64,000 nt of DNA from Sulfurovum indicum (GTDB lineage Bacteria; Campylobacterota; Campylobacteria; Campylobacterales; Sulfurovaceae): positions 496,001 to 560,000 of the forward strand of contig NZ_CP063164.1 of assembly GCF_014931715.1 (NCBI RefSeq). Reading direction: 5' to 3'. Positions within the stretch are counted from its first letter, which is position 1; the number at the start of each line of letters is the position of its first letter. Below are positions 35,295 to 43,171 of the stretch, one piece after another. The position numbers were made by a program, and so were the translations under genes. The notes beneath the pieces were generated by a model. That model saw nothing but the letters and a program-made list of their open reading frames with translations. It was not told the DNA's origin and did no database searches.

Positions 35295-36599
35295 GAGACC
35301 GTTCAGACTTTTGTGTCACCCGATAGTTGAGTGAATTATATCACAACTCCAGAGCCTTATCCAATCTTCCCTCAAAGAAGATAGCCAACTGGGAGATGGT
35401 GAGGCTCCAATTTCTCATAGGCATCGTCCATTTCTTCTGGGCGTTTTGAATCCCCATATATAACAGTTTCAGCAGTGAGTTTTCATTAGGAAACGCTCCT
35501 TTGGTCTTGGTCAGTTTTCTGAACTGTCTATGAACCGATTCGATGATATTGGTCGTATAGATAATACGCCTGATATCTTCCGGATATTTGAAGTAGTAAG
35601 AGAGGTTCTCCCACTTGTTCCTCCAAGAATTGATGACAATAGGATACTTGTCTCCCCACTTCTCTTCGAGCCTGTCAAGTTCAAGTTCCGCTGCCTCTTT
35701 AGAAATTGCCTGATAGACCCGTTTGAGATCTTTCATGAACTCCTTCTGGTTTTTAGAAGCGACATATTTGAGAGAATTCCGTATCTGATGTACGATGCAC
35801 AGTTGGACTTCTGTTTGTGGGAAAGTGGTATTAATGGCTTCAGGAAAGCCCTTTAATCCATCTACGGAGGCAATGAGGATATCTTCTATGCCTCTGTTGC
35901 TCAAATCGGTTAGAACCTGCAGCCAGAAGTTGGCTCCTTCATTCTCTGACAGATATAAGCCCAGTATCTCTTTTCTGCCTGAGAGATTCACGCCAAGAAT
36001 TGTATAGATGGCTTTAGAGACATATTTTCCGTTCTCTTTTATTTTGTAGTGTATGGCATCAAGCCATACGAAGGGATAGACCTTCTCCAATGGTCTTTGC
36101 TGCCACTCTTTGAGCAAGGGAATCACTTTATCTGTTACGGCACTGATGGTGGCTTTGGAAAAATGTACGCCATAGAAGTCTTCAATATGTTCACTGATCT
36201 GTGCATAAGAATTACCAAGAGCATAGAGTGCCAGTATCTTCTGCTCTATCTGATCTGACATATGGGTTTGGTGTTTTTTAACAAATTGGGGCTCGAAAGT
36301 TCCGTTACGGTCTCTGGGCACTTCAAGATCGAACTCGCCTACAGAACTTTTCATTGTTTTGGAGGATCTGCCATTCTTACGGTTGCGGATCTCATTACTC
36401 AGATGTGTTTCAAGCTCTGCCTCCAGAGCTGCTTCTGTCAACTGTTTGATGAGCGGAGCAAGTACTCCGTCTTTACCGTCTATGGGTGTGCCTGCCTTGA
36501 TCGCCTCAATGGCTTCATTGATATCGAACTCCTCGTTCATGTGTCCTTCCTTTAGAATATAGTATTCTATCGGATTGACACAAAATTTCTAACAGTCCC
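35295..36599. mobile_element. IS256-family insertion sequence
   Basis: This complete element of about 1.3 kb has imperfect terminal inverted repeats of roughly 30 bp (left begins GAGACCGTTCAGAC, right end reads GGGACTGTTAGAAA in complement; both continue TTTTGTGTCA and CCGATAG). It carries one transposase gene and an 8-9 bp direct repeat of the target, all as expected for IS256. Both ends and the duplication are intact, so insertion is recent. It sits exactly at the tail-to-tail junction of the DUF5718 and rubrerythrin genes. Confidence 0.93.
35341..36540 (-). CDS. IS256-family (mutator) transposase
   Basis: The 399-residue DDE transposase has the N-terminal basic segment KNGRSSKTMKSSVGEFDLEVPRDR and QIEQKILALYALGNSYAQIS. 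The catalytic Asp residues are in FVWLDAIHYKIKENG and ASVDGLKGFPEAI (with the neighbouring CIVHQIRNS), and the catalytic Glu is in TTNIIESVHRQFRK. Full length for the family with no frameshift, so the element is probably active. It is transcribed toward the DUF5718 gene end. Confidence 0.96.
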   Translation of the reverse strand: MNEEFDINEAIEAIKAGTPIDGKDGVLAPLIKQLTEAALEAELETHLSNEIRNRKNGRSSKTMKSSVGEFDLEVPRDRNGTFEPQFVKKHQTHMSDQIEQKILALYALGNSYAQISEHIEDFYGVHFSKATISAVTDKVIPLLKEWQQRPLEKVYPFVWLDAIHYKIKENGKYVSKAIYTILGVNLSGRKEILGLYLSENEGANFWLQVLTDLSNRGIEDILIASVDGLKGFPEAINTTFPQTEVQLCIVHQIRNSLKYVASKNQKEFMKDLKRVYQAISKEAAELELDRLEEKWGDKYPIVINSWRNKWENLSYYFKYPEDIRRIIYTTNIIESVHRQFRKLTKTKGAFPNENSLLKLLYMGIQNAQKKWTMPMRNWSLTISQLAIFFEGRLDKALEL

Positions 36600-37254
36600 C
36601 GCGACTTGAGTCTTGGCATTTCTTTTTAAAGTACTCTTTGTCTGCTTTACATAACGGACATTTCTCGGGTGGTTTTTTCCCTCTGTGAACATGCCCGCAC
36701 ACTTCGCAGATCCACTCTTCATTGTTTACGCTTTCAAAGAAACCCTCTGCTTCAAGGATACGTTTCAGTTCTAAATATTCTGCTTCATGTTCCACTTCTA
36801 CTTTACTGATAGCTCTAAATAGCCTGGCAATCTCATTGAGGCCTTCTTCTTTGGCAATGGCAGCAAAGTTCGGATACATCTCTTCATGCTCGTAGCGCTC
36901 ACCATCAGCCGCATACATAAGATTTTTTTGTGTAGTATCGAGTTCTATATCTTTTACCAGCTTGTTATAGGCTTTGTATTCTGCCATTGCATGGTATTTT
37001 TCATTGTCCGCAGCTTCCTGAAAATGTTTTGCGATACGATGCAGACCTTCTTCATAGGCAACTTTAGCAAAGAATTCATATTTGTTCCTTGCCTGACTTT
37101 CACCGGCAAAAGCTTTCATCAGGTTGACAGCTGTAAGGTTGGAGGTAATGCACTCCATCTCTTCACCACAGCAGACAAGAGTGCCGCCTCCGACTTTCTG
37201 TACTTCTACTTCGTTACCACACTTATTGCATCTGTATGTTTCGTATTGTCTCAT
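36589..37254 (-). CDS. Desulforubrerythrin (three-domain rubrerythrin)
   Basis: The 221-residue protein has three iron domains. An N-terminal desulforedoxin-like Fe(Cys)4 site uses Cys9, Cys12, Cys28 and Cys29. The central four-helix di-iron rubrerythrin domain carries [28 protein letters not shown] and [12 protein letters not shown] Glu/His ligands. The C-terminal rubredoxin site is CEVCGH...CPLCKA. This is the architecture described as desulforubrerythrin in Campylobacter jejuni, an NADH-linked peroxide reductase. The IS256 element replaced the original stop: the native end Ser-Ser-Arg-Gly-stop now reads Ser-Ser-Arg-Gly-Asp-Cys-stop, a two-residue change. It lies 14 bases after the ferritin-like gene. 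Confidence 0.92.
   Translation of the reverse strand: MRQYETYRCNKCGNEVEVQKVGGGTLVCCGEEMECITSNLTAVNLMKAFAGESQARNKYEFFAKVAYEEGLHRIAKHFQEAADNEKYHAMAEYKAYNKLVKDIELDTTQKNLMYAADGERYEHEEMYPNFAAIAKEEGLNEIARLFRAISKVEVEHEAEYLELKRILEAEGFFESVNNEEWICEVCGHVHRGKKPPEKCPLCKADKEYFKKKCQDSSRGDC
36600..36607. repeat. Target-site duplication, right copy
   Basis: CGCGACTT, identical to 35287-35294, directly after the right end of the IS256 element and inside the last codons of the rubrerythrin gene. Confidence 0.88.
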
Positions 37255-37268
37255 TCTGGTTCCCTTGT

Positions 37269-37784
37269 TTAGTTTATCTTTTTCTTGATATCAGTGATAA
37301 ACTCAGTAATATCATCATGTAAGGCTTGTAAATCCTCTTCGTGCTCTACTTCATCAGCAAGTATCTGACTTACGATGTCATAAGTAACGATATCTTTATC
37401 TTTGGTCATTTCTGCCAGTTGGGAATAGATGGAAATAGCACATTGCTCACCTTTGATAGAGTCTTCCAGTATACTTACTACATCAAAATCTTTAGGTTCT
37501 TCATAGCCGCAGTTTGCATGTATAAACCACTCTTTGGGGCTCAGTAATGGTGTTCCTCCCAGTTGGAGAATACGATCCGCTATCATATTGGCGTGCCGCA
37601 GTTCATCTGCTGCATGCTGTGTAAGCTCAGCTATGGCAGCATCTTTCATAATGCCTCTTATTACTTTTGCTTCAATAAAGTATTGATAGTAAGCAAGCCA
37701 CTCATCTGCATAGGCTTTATTGAGTACCGTAATGATCTCATCAAGCTCAATTCCTTTAATGATCGAATTTCCTCTTTTTCCCAT
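37269..37784 (-). CDS. Ferritin-like di-iron protein (DPS-like)
   Basis: The 171-residue four-helix protein has ferritin-type ligands in [39 protein letters not shown] and [12 protein letters not shown]. Two cysteines (HANCGYEEP and GEQCAIS) sit near the second iron-binding pair, the pattern reported for DPS-like (thioferritin) proteins that use peroxide to oxidise iron. It probably stores iron and removes peroxide in the cytoplasm. It is transcribed together with the desulforubrerythrin gene, a sensible peroxide-defence pair. Palindromic AATAATTATT words in the leader suggest PerR or Fur control. Confidence 0.82.
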   Translation of the reverse strand: MGKRGNSIIKGIELDEIITVLNKAYADEWLAYYQYFIEAKVIRGIMKDAAIAELTQHAADELRHANMIADRILQLGGTPLLSPKEWFIHANCGYEEPKDFDVVSILEDSIKGEQCAISIYSQLAEMTKDKDIVTYDIVSQILADEVEHEEDLQALHDDITEFITDIKKKIN

Positions 37785-37810
37785 GATAATTCCTTTTTAT
37801 TATTGATCAA

Positions 37811-37868
37811 AATAATTATTTTTATATATCAACTATAGCCTCTTTGAGCTTAATAGAAAATAATTATC
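37811..37868 (-). promoter_or_regulatory. Possible PerR/Fur sites before ferritin-like gene
   Basis: AATAATTATT (37811-37820) is a perfect 10-bp palindrome and AATAATTATC (37859-37868) a near copy, on either side of a minus-strand -10-like TATAGT/TATATA. Fur-family boxes are built from such ATAATTAT words. Which regulator binds is not shown. Confidence 0.4.
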
Positions 37869-38010
37869 CTTTGTATCTACTAAAGACTATGCTTATTACT
37901 AGTATAGGGTAAAAAAGTCAATGAGAATATTAAGAGAATAATTGATGATGGGGGAGGGAAGTACAGGGGGAGTATGTATGGACTCATGTCCATACATACA
38001 GAAAAGAAGC

Positions 38011-39144
38011 CTAATTCTTGAACCAGCTTTTGATACGGTCAAAAGCAGACTCAAAAGTACTTTTATGTGGGTGGCTCTCTACACCGTAGCTCTCCTGAAG
38101 TTTTTCAAGCAGCTCTTTTTGCTCCTCGTTGATCTTTTTAGGCAAGATCATTTTGATCTGAGCAATGAGTCGTCCTTTGCGTCCGCTGTGTACATCAGGA
38201 ATTCCCTCATTATCAAAGATGAACTGTTCTTTGTCCTTGGTTCCTTGCTTAAGTTCGAGTTCAAGTTCTCCCTGGAGTGCAGGAATGGTAATAGTCGCAC
38301 CTAGAATCGCCTGTGTGAAGAATACCGGTACCTCGATATAGACATCATTGCCGTTTCGGATGAAGTGTTCATCCTCTTCTACATAGAAGGTCAGGTAAAG
38401 GTCGCCTCTTTGTCCGTTTCTGGCTTCATTTCCGTATCCTTGCACACGCAGTCTATTCCCACTGTCAACACCGGCAGGGACTTTGATGGTTACAGTATCT
38501 TCTTTGTTCTCATAGCCTTTGCCTTTACAGGTAGGACATTTCTGTTCTATCTTTTTCCCGACACCATGACATTTGGGACACTCCTGTGCAAAGGTCATGA
38601 AGCCTTGGCGCATGACGACCTGGCCCTGTCCGCCGCAGTAGTCACATGTACTGAGTTTGGCATCCTTTGCTCCGGTTCCTTCACAGTCACGACAGTAGGT
38701 TTTGTAAGTGATGTCTATCTTCTTTTCGCATCCGAAAACCGCTTCATTGAACTGCAGGGGCAACTCAATCTCAAAATCCAGTGCATATTTCTGACCTGGA
38801 TCCCGTCTGCTTCGACCGAAACCGCCGCCAAAGCCTCCGGAACCGCCAAACATTGAGTTAAAGATATCCATAATGTCATCCATGTTCGCACTGCCAAAAC
38901 CGCCACCCATTCCCTGGCCTTCCAGACCGGCTTTTCCATAACGGTCATAGACTGCACGCTTTTCATCATCACTAAGTATCTGGTAGGCTTCGTTAATGAT
39001 CTTGAATTTTTCTTCAGCCTCTTTGTCATCCGGATTTCTGTCCGGGTGGTATTTAAGTGCCAGTTTTCTATAGGCCTTTTTCAGCTCTGCACCGGTACAG
39101 TCTCTGCTGACCTCAAGCACTTCATAATAATCCATTTCGGTCAT
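38011..39144 (-). CDS. dnaJ: Chaperone protein DnaJ
   Basis: The 377-residue co-chaperone has an N-terminal J domain ([20 protein letters not shown] with HPD), a Gly/Phe-rich linker ([11 protein letters not shown]...[11 protein letters not shown]), and a zinc domain with four CxxCxGxG-type repeats ([40 protein letters not shown]). The C-terminal substrate domains follow. It delivers unfolded clients to DnaK. It is separate from grpE-dnaK (4 kb away) and no HAIR-like site was seen in its upstream region. Confidence 0.96.
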   Translation of the reverse strand: MTEMDYYEVLEVSRDCTGAELKKAYRKLALKYHPDRNPDDKEAEEKFKIINEAYQILSDDEKRAVYDRYGKAGLEGQGMGGGFGSANMDDIMDIFNSMFGGSGGFGGGFGRSRRDPGQKYALDFEIELPLQFNEAVFGCEKKIDITYKTYCRDCEGTGAKDAKLSTCDYCGGQGQVVMRQGFMTFAQECPKCHGVGKKIEQKCPTCKGKGYENKEDTVTIKVPAGVDSGNRLRVQGYGNEARNGQRGDLYLTFYVEEDEHFIRNGNDVYIEVPVFFTQAILGATITIPALQGELELELKQGTKDKEQFIFDNEGIPDVHSGRKGRLIAQIKMILPKKINEEQKELLEKLQESYGVESHPHKSTFESAFDRIKSWFKN

Positions 39145-39231
39145 TACAGTATCTCCTCAATTCGGGAATAGTTTTGGCGAATTCTACCATAATTTGGTTA
39201 TAATGCGGGATAAATATTCTGGAGTAAAGCT

Positions 39232-39525
39232 ATGGTAGTACACATTGTGATGTTTAAGTTCAAAGAAAAGAACAGAGAGCCGAATATGATCCGGGCAAAG
39301 CAGATACTGGAGGGGCTTGTCGGTACAGTACCGACACTGCGAAGTATGGATGTCGGATTGAATTTTTCTGAAGAAGAGAGGGCAATGGACCTGAGTATTA
39401 TTACTACATTTGAGACTAAAGAGGGACTGGAAGCGTATGCCGTACATCCTGAACATCTAAAGGCAGTCGAGTTTATCAAGCAGGTAGTAGAATACTCAAA
39501 AGTCGTGGATTATGAAAACACATAA
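39232..39525 (+). CDS. Dabb-domain (stress-responsive A/B barrel) protein
   Basis: The 97-residue protein is one dimeric ferredoxin-like alpha/beta barrel domain: MVVHIVMFKFKEKN at the N-terminus, GLVGTVPTLRSMDVGLNF, and the histidine in YAVHPEHLKAVEFI. Dabb proteins bind small ligands; most bacterial members have no assigned role. It overlaps recR by 14 bases, so the two are cotranslated, and a TATAAT stands upstream at 39200-39205. It diverges from dnaJ. Confidence 0.82.
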   Translation: MVVHIVMFKFKEKNREPNMIRAKQILEGLVGTVPTLRSMDVGLNFSEEERAMDLSIITTFETKEGLEAYAVHPEHLKAVEFIKQVVEYSKVVDYENT

Positions 39526-40081
39526 AATAGAAGCGTTTGAAAATCTGGTAGAAGCATTTGGTGCTTTACCCTCTATAGGGAAAAAGACGGCGATCCGTCT
39601 GGCGTATCATGCAGTTATGGAAGATGGATTTGCCGCACTTAAACTTGCCCATGCACTTGAAGATGCTGTAGGCAGTATCCAAAAGTGCAGCAAATGCCAC
39701 AATATGAGTGAAGATGAACTCTGTTCCATCTGTTCTGATCCCTATCGTGATACGACTAAACTCTGTATTGTCCAGAGTGCCAAAGATATTTTGACTATTG
39801 AAGAGAGCTGCCACTTTGACGGTATATACTATGTCATATCGGAAGTATGTGATCTTGATGAAGACCATCTTTTTTATGCAGTTAACGGTGTTAAGGAGAT
39901 CATCTTTGCCTTTCCTCCTAGCATTGCTACCGATACGATGATCCTTTATATAGAAGATAAACTTACAGGACTTAATATACAATTCTCAAAGATTGCACAG
40001 GGCGTCCCTACCGGGGTAGAGTTGGAGAATATTGATATGATGTCACTTTCTCGTGCACTTGAAGCGAGAGTAAAGATTTAG
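39512..40081 (+). CDS. recR: Recombination mediator RecR
   Basis: The 189-residue protein has the helix-hairpin-helix FGALPSIGKKTAIRLAYH, the four-cysteine zinc site CSKCHNMSEDELCSIC, and a Toprim domain (LCIVQSAKDILTIEES, FAFPPSIATDTMILYIEDKL). The C-terminal ARGVPTG-like loop appears as AQGVPTGVELENID. It acts with RecO (and RecF) to load RecA on gapped DNA. It is slightly shorter than E. coli RecR, as in other Campylobacterota. Confidence 0.93.
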   Translation: MKTHKIEAFENLVEAFGALPSIGKKTAIRLAYHAVMEDGFAALKLAHALEDAVGSIQKCSKCHNMSEDELCSICSDPYRDTTKLCIVQSAKDILTIEESCHFDGIYYVISEVCDLDEDHLFYAVNGVKEIIFAFPPSIATDTMILYIEDKLTGLNIQFSKIAQGVPTGVELENIDMMSLSRALEARVKI

Positions 40082-40120
40082 TATATCAATATTCCGGATC
40101 AGGGTCGGAATGATGATATA

Positions 40121-41173
40121 TTATTTATCGGTGCTCTTTTCATTTATATATTCCTGAACGAACTTACGGACATCACTGTATACGAAAGAATCCTTGTAAC
40201 CTTCTATTTTCCCGCCGCTTGCATTAGGGTGCCCGCCGCCATTACCTATTTCTGCAGCCATAGCAGATACATCAAGTTTATTGTTGCTGCGCAGTGAAAA
40301 GTGTCCTCTGAAGTTAATATCCATATAGAAGTCATAGTCAGGATTGTTGATGAGGAAAGTATTTCCAATAATGGAAGTATTGCCGACGTTGTAGCCTAAA
40401 ATACCTTTATAGTCTTTATAGTAAATGGTAAGGCGCTGTTTCTCTTTGGTCAGCAGGTCTGTGACATAGAATGCAACGAGATTGTCTTTAGTACTGTTCT
40501 CATGCTGCCTGAAAAAGGCCTTTTTGATCTGGTGCAGGTCATCATCGAGCCGGATAGGTGCTTCATGCATACCGATACGCTCTTTGGCCGCTTCGATCAT
40601 AGCGAGTTTAAAAGCTCTATCTTCATCAGGAAAGAGAATACGGTTTATCTCCCTTGCACCGGAGATCATGCCAAGCATCACTTTTCCGTATTCGAAAAGT
40701 TCATCTTCGTTCTTCCAGATATCGATGGCATTTATCGCTTTGACGATAGTAGCATACTCATTTTCAGGGTCAAAACCATAGTGCTGCTGAAGCCAGTCGT
40801 AAGTGATGAGGGTAGCACAGCGTGTAGTATCAAGGATATACCAGGCAAAACGTTCTGCGGCATTGGCTCCTGTGGCATGGTGATCAAGAAGTTGCAGTTT
40901 TGCTCCAATACGTATAGCCTCTCTTTCGATCCAGTTTCCTTCTTTTGTAGTCAGGTTAAGATCGGTTATAAGAATAAGACGTTCGATCTCGGTTCCCTGA
41001 ACGAATTTGTCCTGTTCGATTTTCTTGACGATCTCTTCAAGTCGTGCTGTGACTTCCGGCCCATAGTTGGCATTGAAGGAGTCTATATTTTTAAAACACT
41101 TGTTTGTCAGATACTGGCATCCGTACCCGTCAAGATCAATGTGGGAAAGGTGATAAACATGTTGTTGGTGCAT
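40121..41173 (-). CDS. DHH/DHHA1 phosphoesterase
   Basis: The 350-residue protein has DHH-superfamily metal motifs HLSHIDLDGYG, LILITDLNL and LQLLDHHATG, and a DHHA1 nucleic-acid-binding end with GNGGGHPNASGG. Relatives cleave short oligonucleotides or cyclic dinucleotides (NrnA, GdpP) or 5' ends (RecJ). The specific substrate here is not evident. ATG follows directly on the stop codon of the Rrf2 regulator gene, so the two form an operon. In Campylobacterota this type is sometimes annotated as a 3',5'-cyclic-nucleotide phosphohydrolase-like protein; I keep it general. Confidence 0.85.
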   Translation of the reverse strand: MHQQHVYHLSHIDLDGYGCQYLTNKCFKNIDSFNANYGPEVTARLEEIVKKIEQDKFVQGTEIERLILITDLNLTTKEGNWIEREAIRIGAKLQLLDHHATGANAAERFAWYILDTTRCATLITYDWLQQHYGFDPENEYATIVKAINAIDIWKNEDELFEYGKVMLGMISGAREINRILFPDEDRAFKLAMIEAAKERIGMHEAPIRLDDDLHQIKKAFFRQHENSTKDNLVAFYVTDLLTKEKQRLTIYYKDYKGILGYNVGNTSIIGNTFLINNPDYDFYMDINFRGHFSLRSNNKLDVSAMAAEIGNGGGHPNASGGKIEGYKDSFVYSDVRKFVQEYINEKSTDK

Positions 41174-41572
41174 TTATATGATGTCTCCGAGTGTAAGTCC
41201 ATGAAGAAAATCATCGATTCTGGTCTGAAAATTGGCAAGGAACGGAGAGATTGCACAGCTTCCTATCGCACCGTTAGGACAAGTTTGTGAGTAGCTCGTA
41301 CAGTCAAAGACTGCCGGTGCCTTTCCTTCTGCAGCAAGAATGATGCTGTGAACAGTGATCTCATTTACATCCTGTGCCAGAACAAAACCTCCATGAGCAC
41401 CTTTTCGAGACTCTAAAATACCTTCTTTTGCCAAACTTTGCAGTATCTTGGCAAGAAAACTTTTAGGGATACTGAGTTCATTGGCCAGTTGTTCTGCACC
41501 GATAGGTCTGTCTGATTTGCGAATTGTGTCCAAGGATAGGAGGGCATATTCGCTTGCACGTGTTAATAACAT
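41174..41572 (-). CDS. Rrf2-family regulator with three cysteines
   Basis: The 132-residue protein has an N-terminal winged helix (MLLTRASEYALLSLDTI, IPKSFLAKILQSLAKEGILES, KGAHGGFVLA) typical of Rrf2. Three cysteines spaced C-x7-C-x7-C follow (CTSYSQTC...GSC), the position of the Fe-S ligands in IscR and NsrR. It is therefore probably an iron-sulphur or redox/NO-sensing repressor. Targets are unknown; it is divergent from rpsO and cotranscribed with the DHH gene. Confidence 0.88.
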   Translation of the reverse strand: MLLTRASEYALLSLDTIRKSDRPIGAEQLANELSIPKSFLAKILQSLAKEGILESRKGAHGGFVLAQDVNEITVHSIILAAEGKAPAVFDCTSYSQTCPNGAIGSCAISPFLANFQTRIDDFLHGLTLGDII

Positions 41573-41627
41573 TATTATGTACCTTCATTTCAATTAGGAC
41601 CATTTTACTCTACTTTACATTATAGTT

Positions 41628-41721
41628 TGATTGGTATTGTGTTCTAAGTTGTAGACAAGGTTATTATGCTACTATTTCGGACTCAAATTTTTTGAGAATT
41701 CAATTTATACCAATCAGGAGG
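41628..41721 (+). promoter_or_regulatory. Folded rpsO leader that can cover the Shine-Dalgarno
   Basis: GATTGGTAT (41629-41637) is complementary to ATACCAATC (41707-41715). Wobble extension on both sides brings part of AGGAGG (41716-41721), the rpsO ribosome-binding site, into the stem. Between them lies hairpin CTCAAA-TTT-TTTGAG. Ribosomal protein S15 represses its own mRNA by binding structured leaders in several bacteria. The caveat is that TATAGT at 41621 used as -10 would start transcription inside the left arm. Confidence 0.4.
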
Positions 41722-41726
41722 TCATT

Positions 41727-41996
41727 ATGGCTTTAGATCAGGCGAAAAAAGCAGAAATTATTGCTAAATACGCAAGAGGCGAAAACGATACAGGTTCAAC
41801 AGAAGTACAGGTTGCACTTTTAACAGAGAGAATCAAATACTTGACAGAACATCTTAAAACAAATAAAAAAGACCACTCTTCAAGACTTGGTCTTCTTAAA
41901 CTTGTAGGTCAGCGAAGAAGACTTATGAGATACCTTAAGAAGGTTGATCTTGAAAGATGGCATAAAATCAAAGATGAGCTTGGCATCCGTAACTAG
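41727..41996 (+). CDS. rpsO: 30S ribosomal protein S15
   Basis: The 89-residue protein matches S15 along its full length: the [50 protein letters not shown] signature region and a C-terminal KDELGIRN. It binds the central domain of 16S rRNA and starts platform assembly. A strong AGGAGG precedes the ATG. A hairpin ACCGC-TTA-GCGGT follows at about 42028. Confidence 0.97.
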   Translation: MALDQAKKAEIIAKYARGENDTGSTEVQVALLTERIKYLTEHLKTNKKDHSSRLGLLKLVGQRRRLMRYLKKVDLERWHKIKDELGIRN

Positions 41997-42027
41997 GTTT
42001 TCTTCTTTAATTGAACGTTAAGCGTCA

Positions 42028-42252
42028 ACCGCTTAGCGGTCAGAATGCAATAAATTTTTAATAATCTCTTTTTACTCCCAATATTTTTTATTTAAATCCA
42101 AAACTTTCTACTTTGTATGATTCTAAAGTTTTTTGAACCGATACAGGCTTGTATTTTCGTTCATTAGACAAATCAGGCTGTGAGAATGTTGTTCCTGTTG
42201 TTTTTTAATTGGACAATGACAAAATAAGCAGAAGGTTCAGGAGCCAATTTTA
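42028..42252. other. rpsO-grpE gap, upstream part
   Basis: This begins with hairpin ACCGC-TTA-GCGGT, a possible rpsO terminator without a U-run. The remaining 210 bases are AT-rich with no supported coding frame or recognised element before the grpE operator. Confidence 0.45.
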
Positions 42253-42279
42253 AAAGTTTAGTCATATTAACTAAACTTT
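42253..42279. promoter_or_regulatory. HAIR-like operator of grpE
   Basis: AAAGTTTAGT (42253-42262) and ACTAAACTTT (42270-42279) are perfect 10-bp arms with a 7-base spacer, 26 bases before the -35. The core TTTAGT-N7-ACTAAA is identical to the htpG operator. Confidence 0.7.
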
Positions 42280-42305
42280 ATTACAATAATATACTTAATA
42301 TATAC

Positions 42306-42335
42306 TTGACAAACAGGCACTCAATGTTGTATAAT
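42306..42335 (+). promoter_or_regulatory. grpE promoter
   Basis: TTGACA (42306-42311) and TATAAT (42330-42335) with an 18-base spacer, a near-consensus vegetative promoter that would be strong unless repressed. Confidence 0.85.
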
Positions 42336-42388
42336 GCTTTCAAGCATTTATAAACAGGTGCAAGTTTTTAGGAAAAAGGAGGTCTGAT

Positions 42389-42946
42389 ATGAGTCAAGAG
42401 GCAGAAAAAGATCTGGAACAGACTCAGAATGAAGAGCAGGTTGAAGAGACTGAAGCTTCGAATGATGAGAAGAGTCAGGAGACAGATCCGCTTGAAGCAG
42501 CTCAGGCGGAAGCGGCTGAGTATAAAGATAAATATATTAGAGCACATGCAGATTTTGAGAATGCAAAGAAACGTTTGGAAAAGGATAAAGCAAATGCTGT
42601 AGCTTATGCAAACGAGAGTTTTGCTAAAGATATCCTGGCAGTAATTGACTCTTTTGAAAATGCCCTTGCTTCAATTGAAGGAGCAGATGAATCCAACAGT
42701 ACAGAAGTACTCGAAAGGATGAAAGAGGGAGTGAAGTTGACATATGAGCAGCTCAAAAAGATTTTGGAAAAGAACTCTATTAAAGAGATTCCGTGTGAAG
42801 GAGAGTTTAATCCAGAGGTACATCAGGCTATTATGCAGGTTGAGAGTGATGCGCATCAGCCTGGAGAGGTTGTACAGGTAATGCAAAAAGGGTACACTAT
42901 AAAAGACAGAGTACTCCGCCCGGCAATGGTCTCTACGTGCAAATAG
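42389..42946 (+). CDS. grpE: Nucleotide exchange factor GrpE
   Basis: The 185-residue protein has an acidic disordered N-terminus, a long coiled coil (YKDKYIRAHADFENAKKRLEKDK), and the C-terminal beta wing (EIPCEGEFNPEVHQAIMQVE ... GYTIKDRVLRPAMVSTCK). It accelerates ADP release from DnaK. AAAGGAGGTC precedes the ATG. The usual hrcA gene is not in front of it; instead a HAIR-like operator and consensus promoter are present. Confidence 0.95.
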   Translation: MSQEAEKDLEQTQNEEQVEETEASNDEKSQETDPLEAAQAEAAEYKDKYIRAHADFENAKKRLEKDKANAVAYANESFAKDILAVIDSFENALASIEGADESNSTEVLERMKEGVKLTYEQLKKILEKNSIKEIPCEGEFNPEVHQAIMQVESDAHQPGEVVQVMQKGYTIKDRVLRPAMVSTCK

Positions 42947-43036
42947 AAAGTGAAGCGGGGATCTTATACCACTTTGGCATATATGGTTACACGTTCAGAG
43001 TCAAGAAGATGAGAAGTCTTTAAATGACTTGAAGCA

Positions 43037-43058
43037 TTTTTGCAAGATCTTGCAAAAA
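43037..43058. repeat. 22-bp perfect palindrome between grpE and dnaK
   Basis: Each half reads TTTTTGCAAGA/TCTTGCAAAAA with no spacer, flanked by further partial symmetry (GC on each side). It could be a grpE transcript-end hairpin or a second operator next to the dnaK HAIR-like site, which starts 12 bases downstream. Confidence 0.6.
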
Positions 43059-43069
43059 GCATTGATAAA

Positions 43070-43090
43070 CTTGAGTGAATGCAACTAAAG
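43070..43090. promoter_or_regulatory. HAIR-type operator of dnaK
   Basis: CTTGAGT-N7-ACTAAAG differs from the published HspR operator CTTGAGT-N7-ACTCAAG at one base. The segment also overlaps hairpin GCAAC-TAAA-GTTGC. TATACT (about 43112-43117) follows as the probable -10. Confidence 0.72.
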
Positions 43091-43171
43091 TTGCATCCTC
43101 AAATGAAAAAAAAGTGTATACTGACATTAGAAATAAAAAGAAATTAACTTCAATCAAAAAAAGGATGAGCA

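Noticed and set aside
40502-41290. 262-residue plus-strand ORF opposite the DHH and Rrf2 genes
   Set aside because: Antisense to two recognised genes; no ribosome-binding site or domain.
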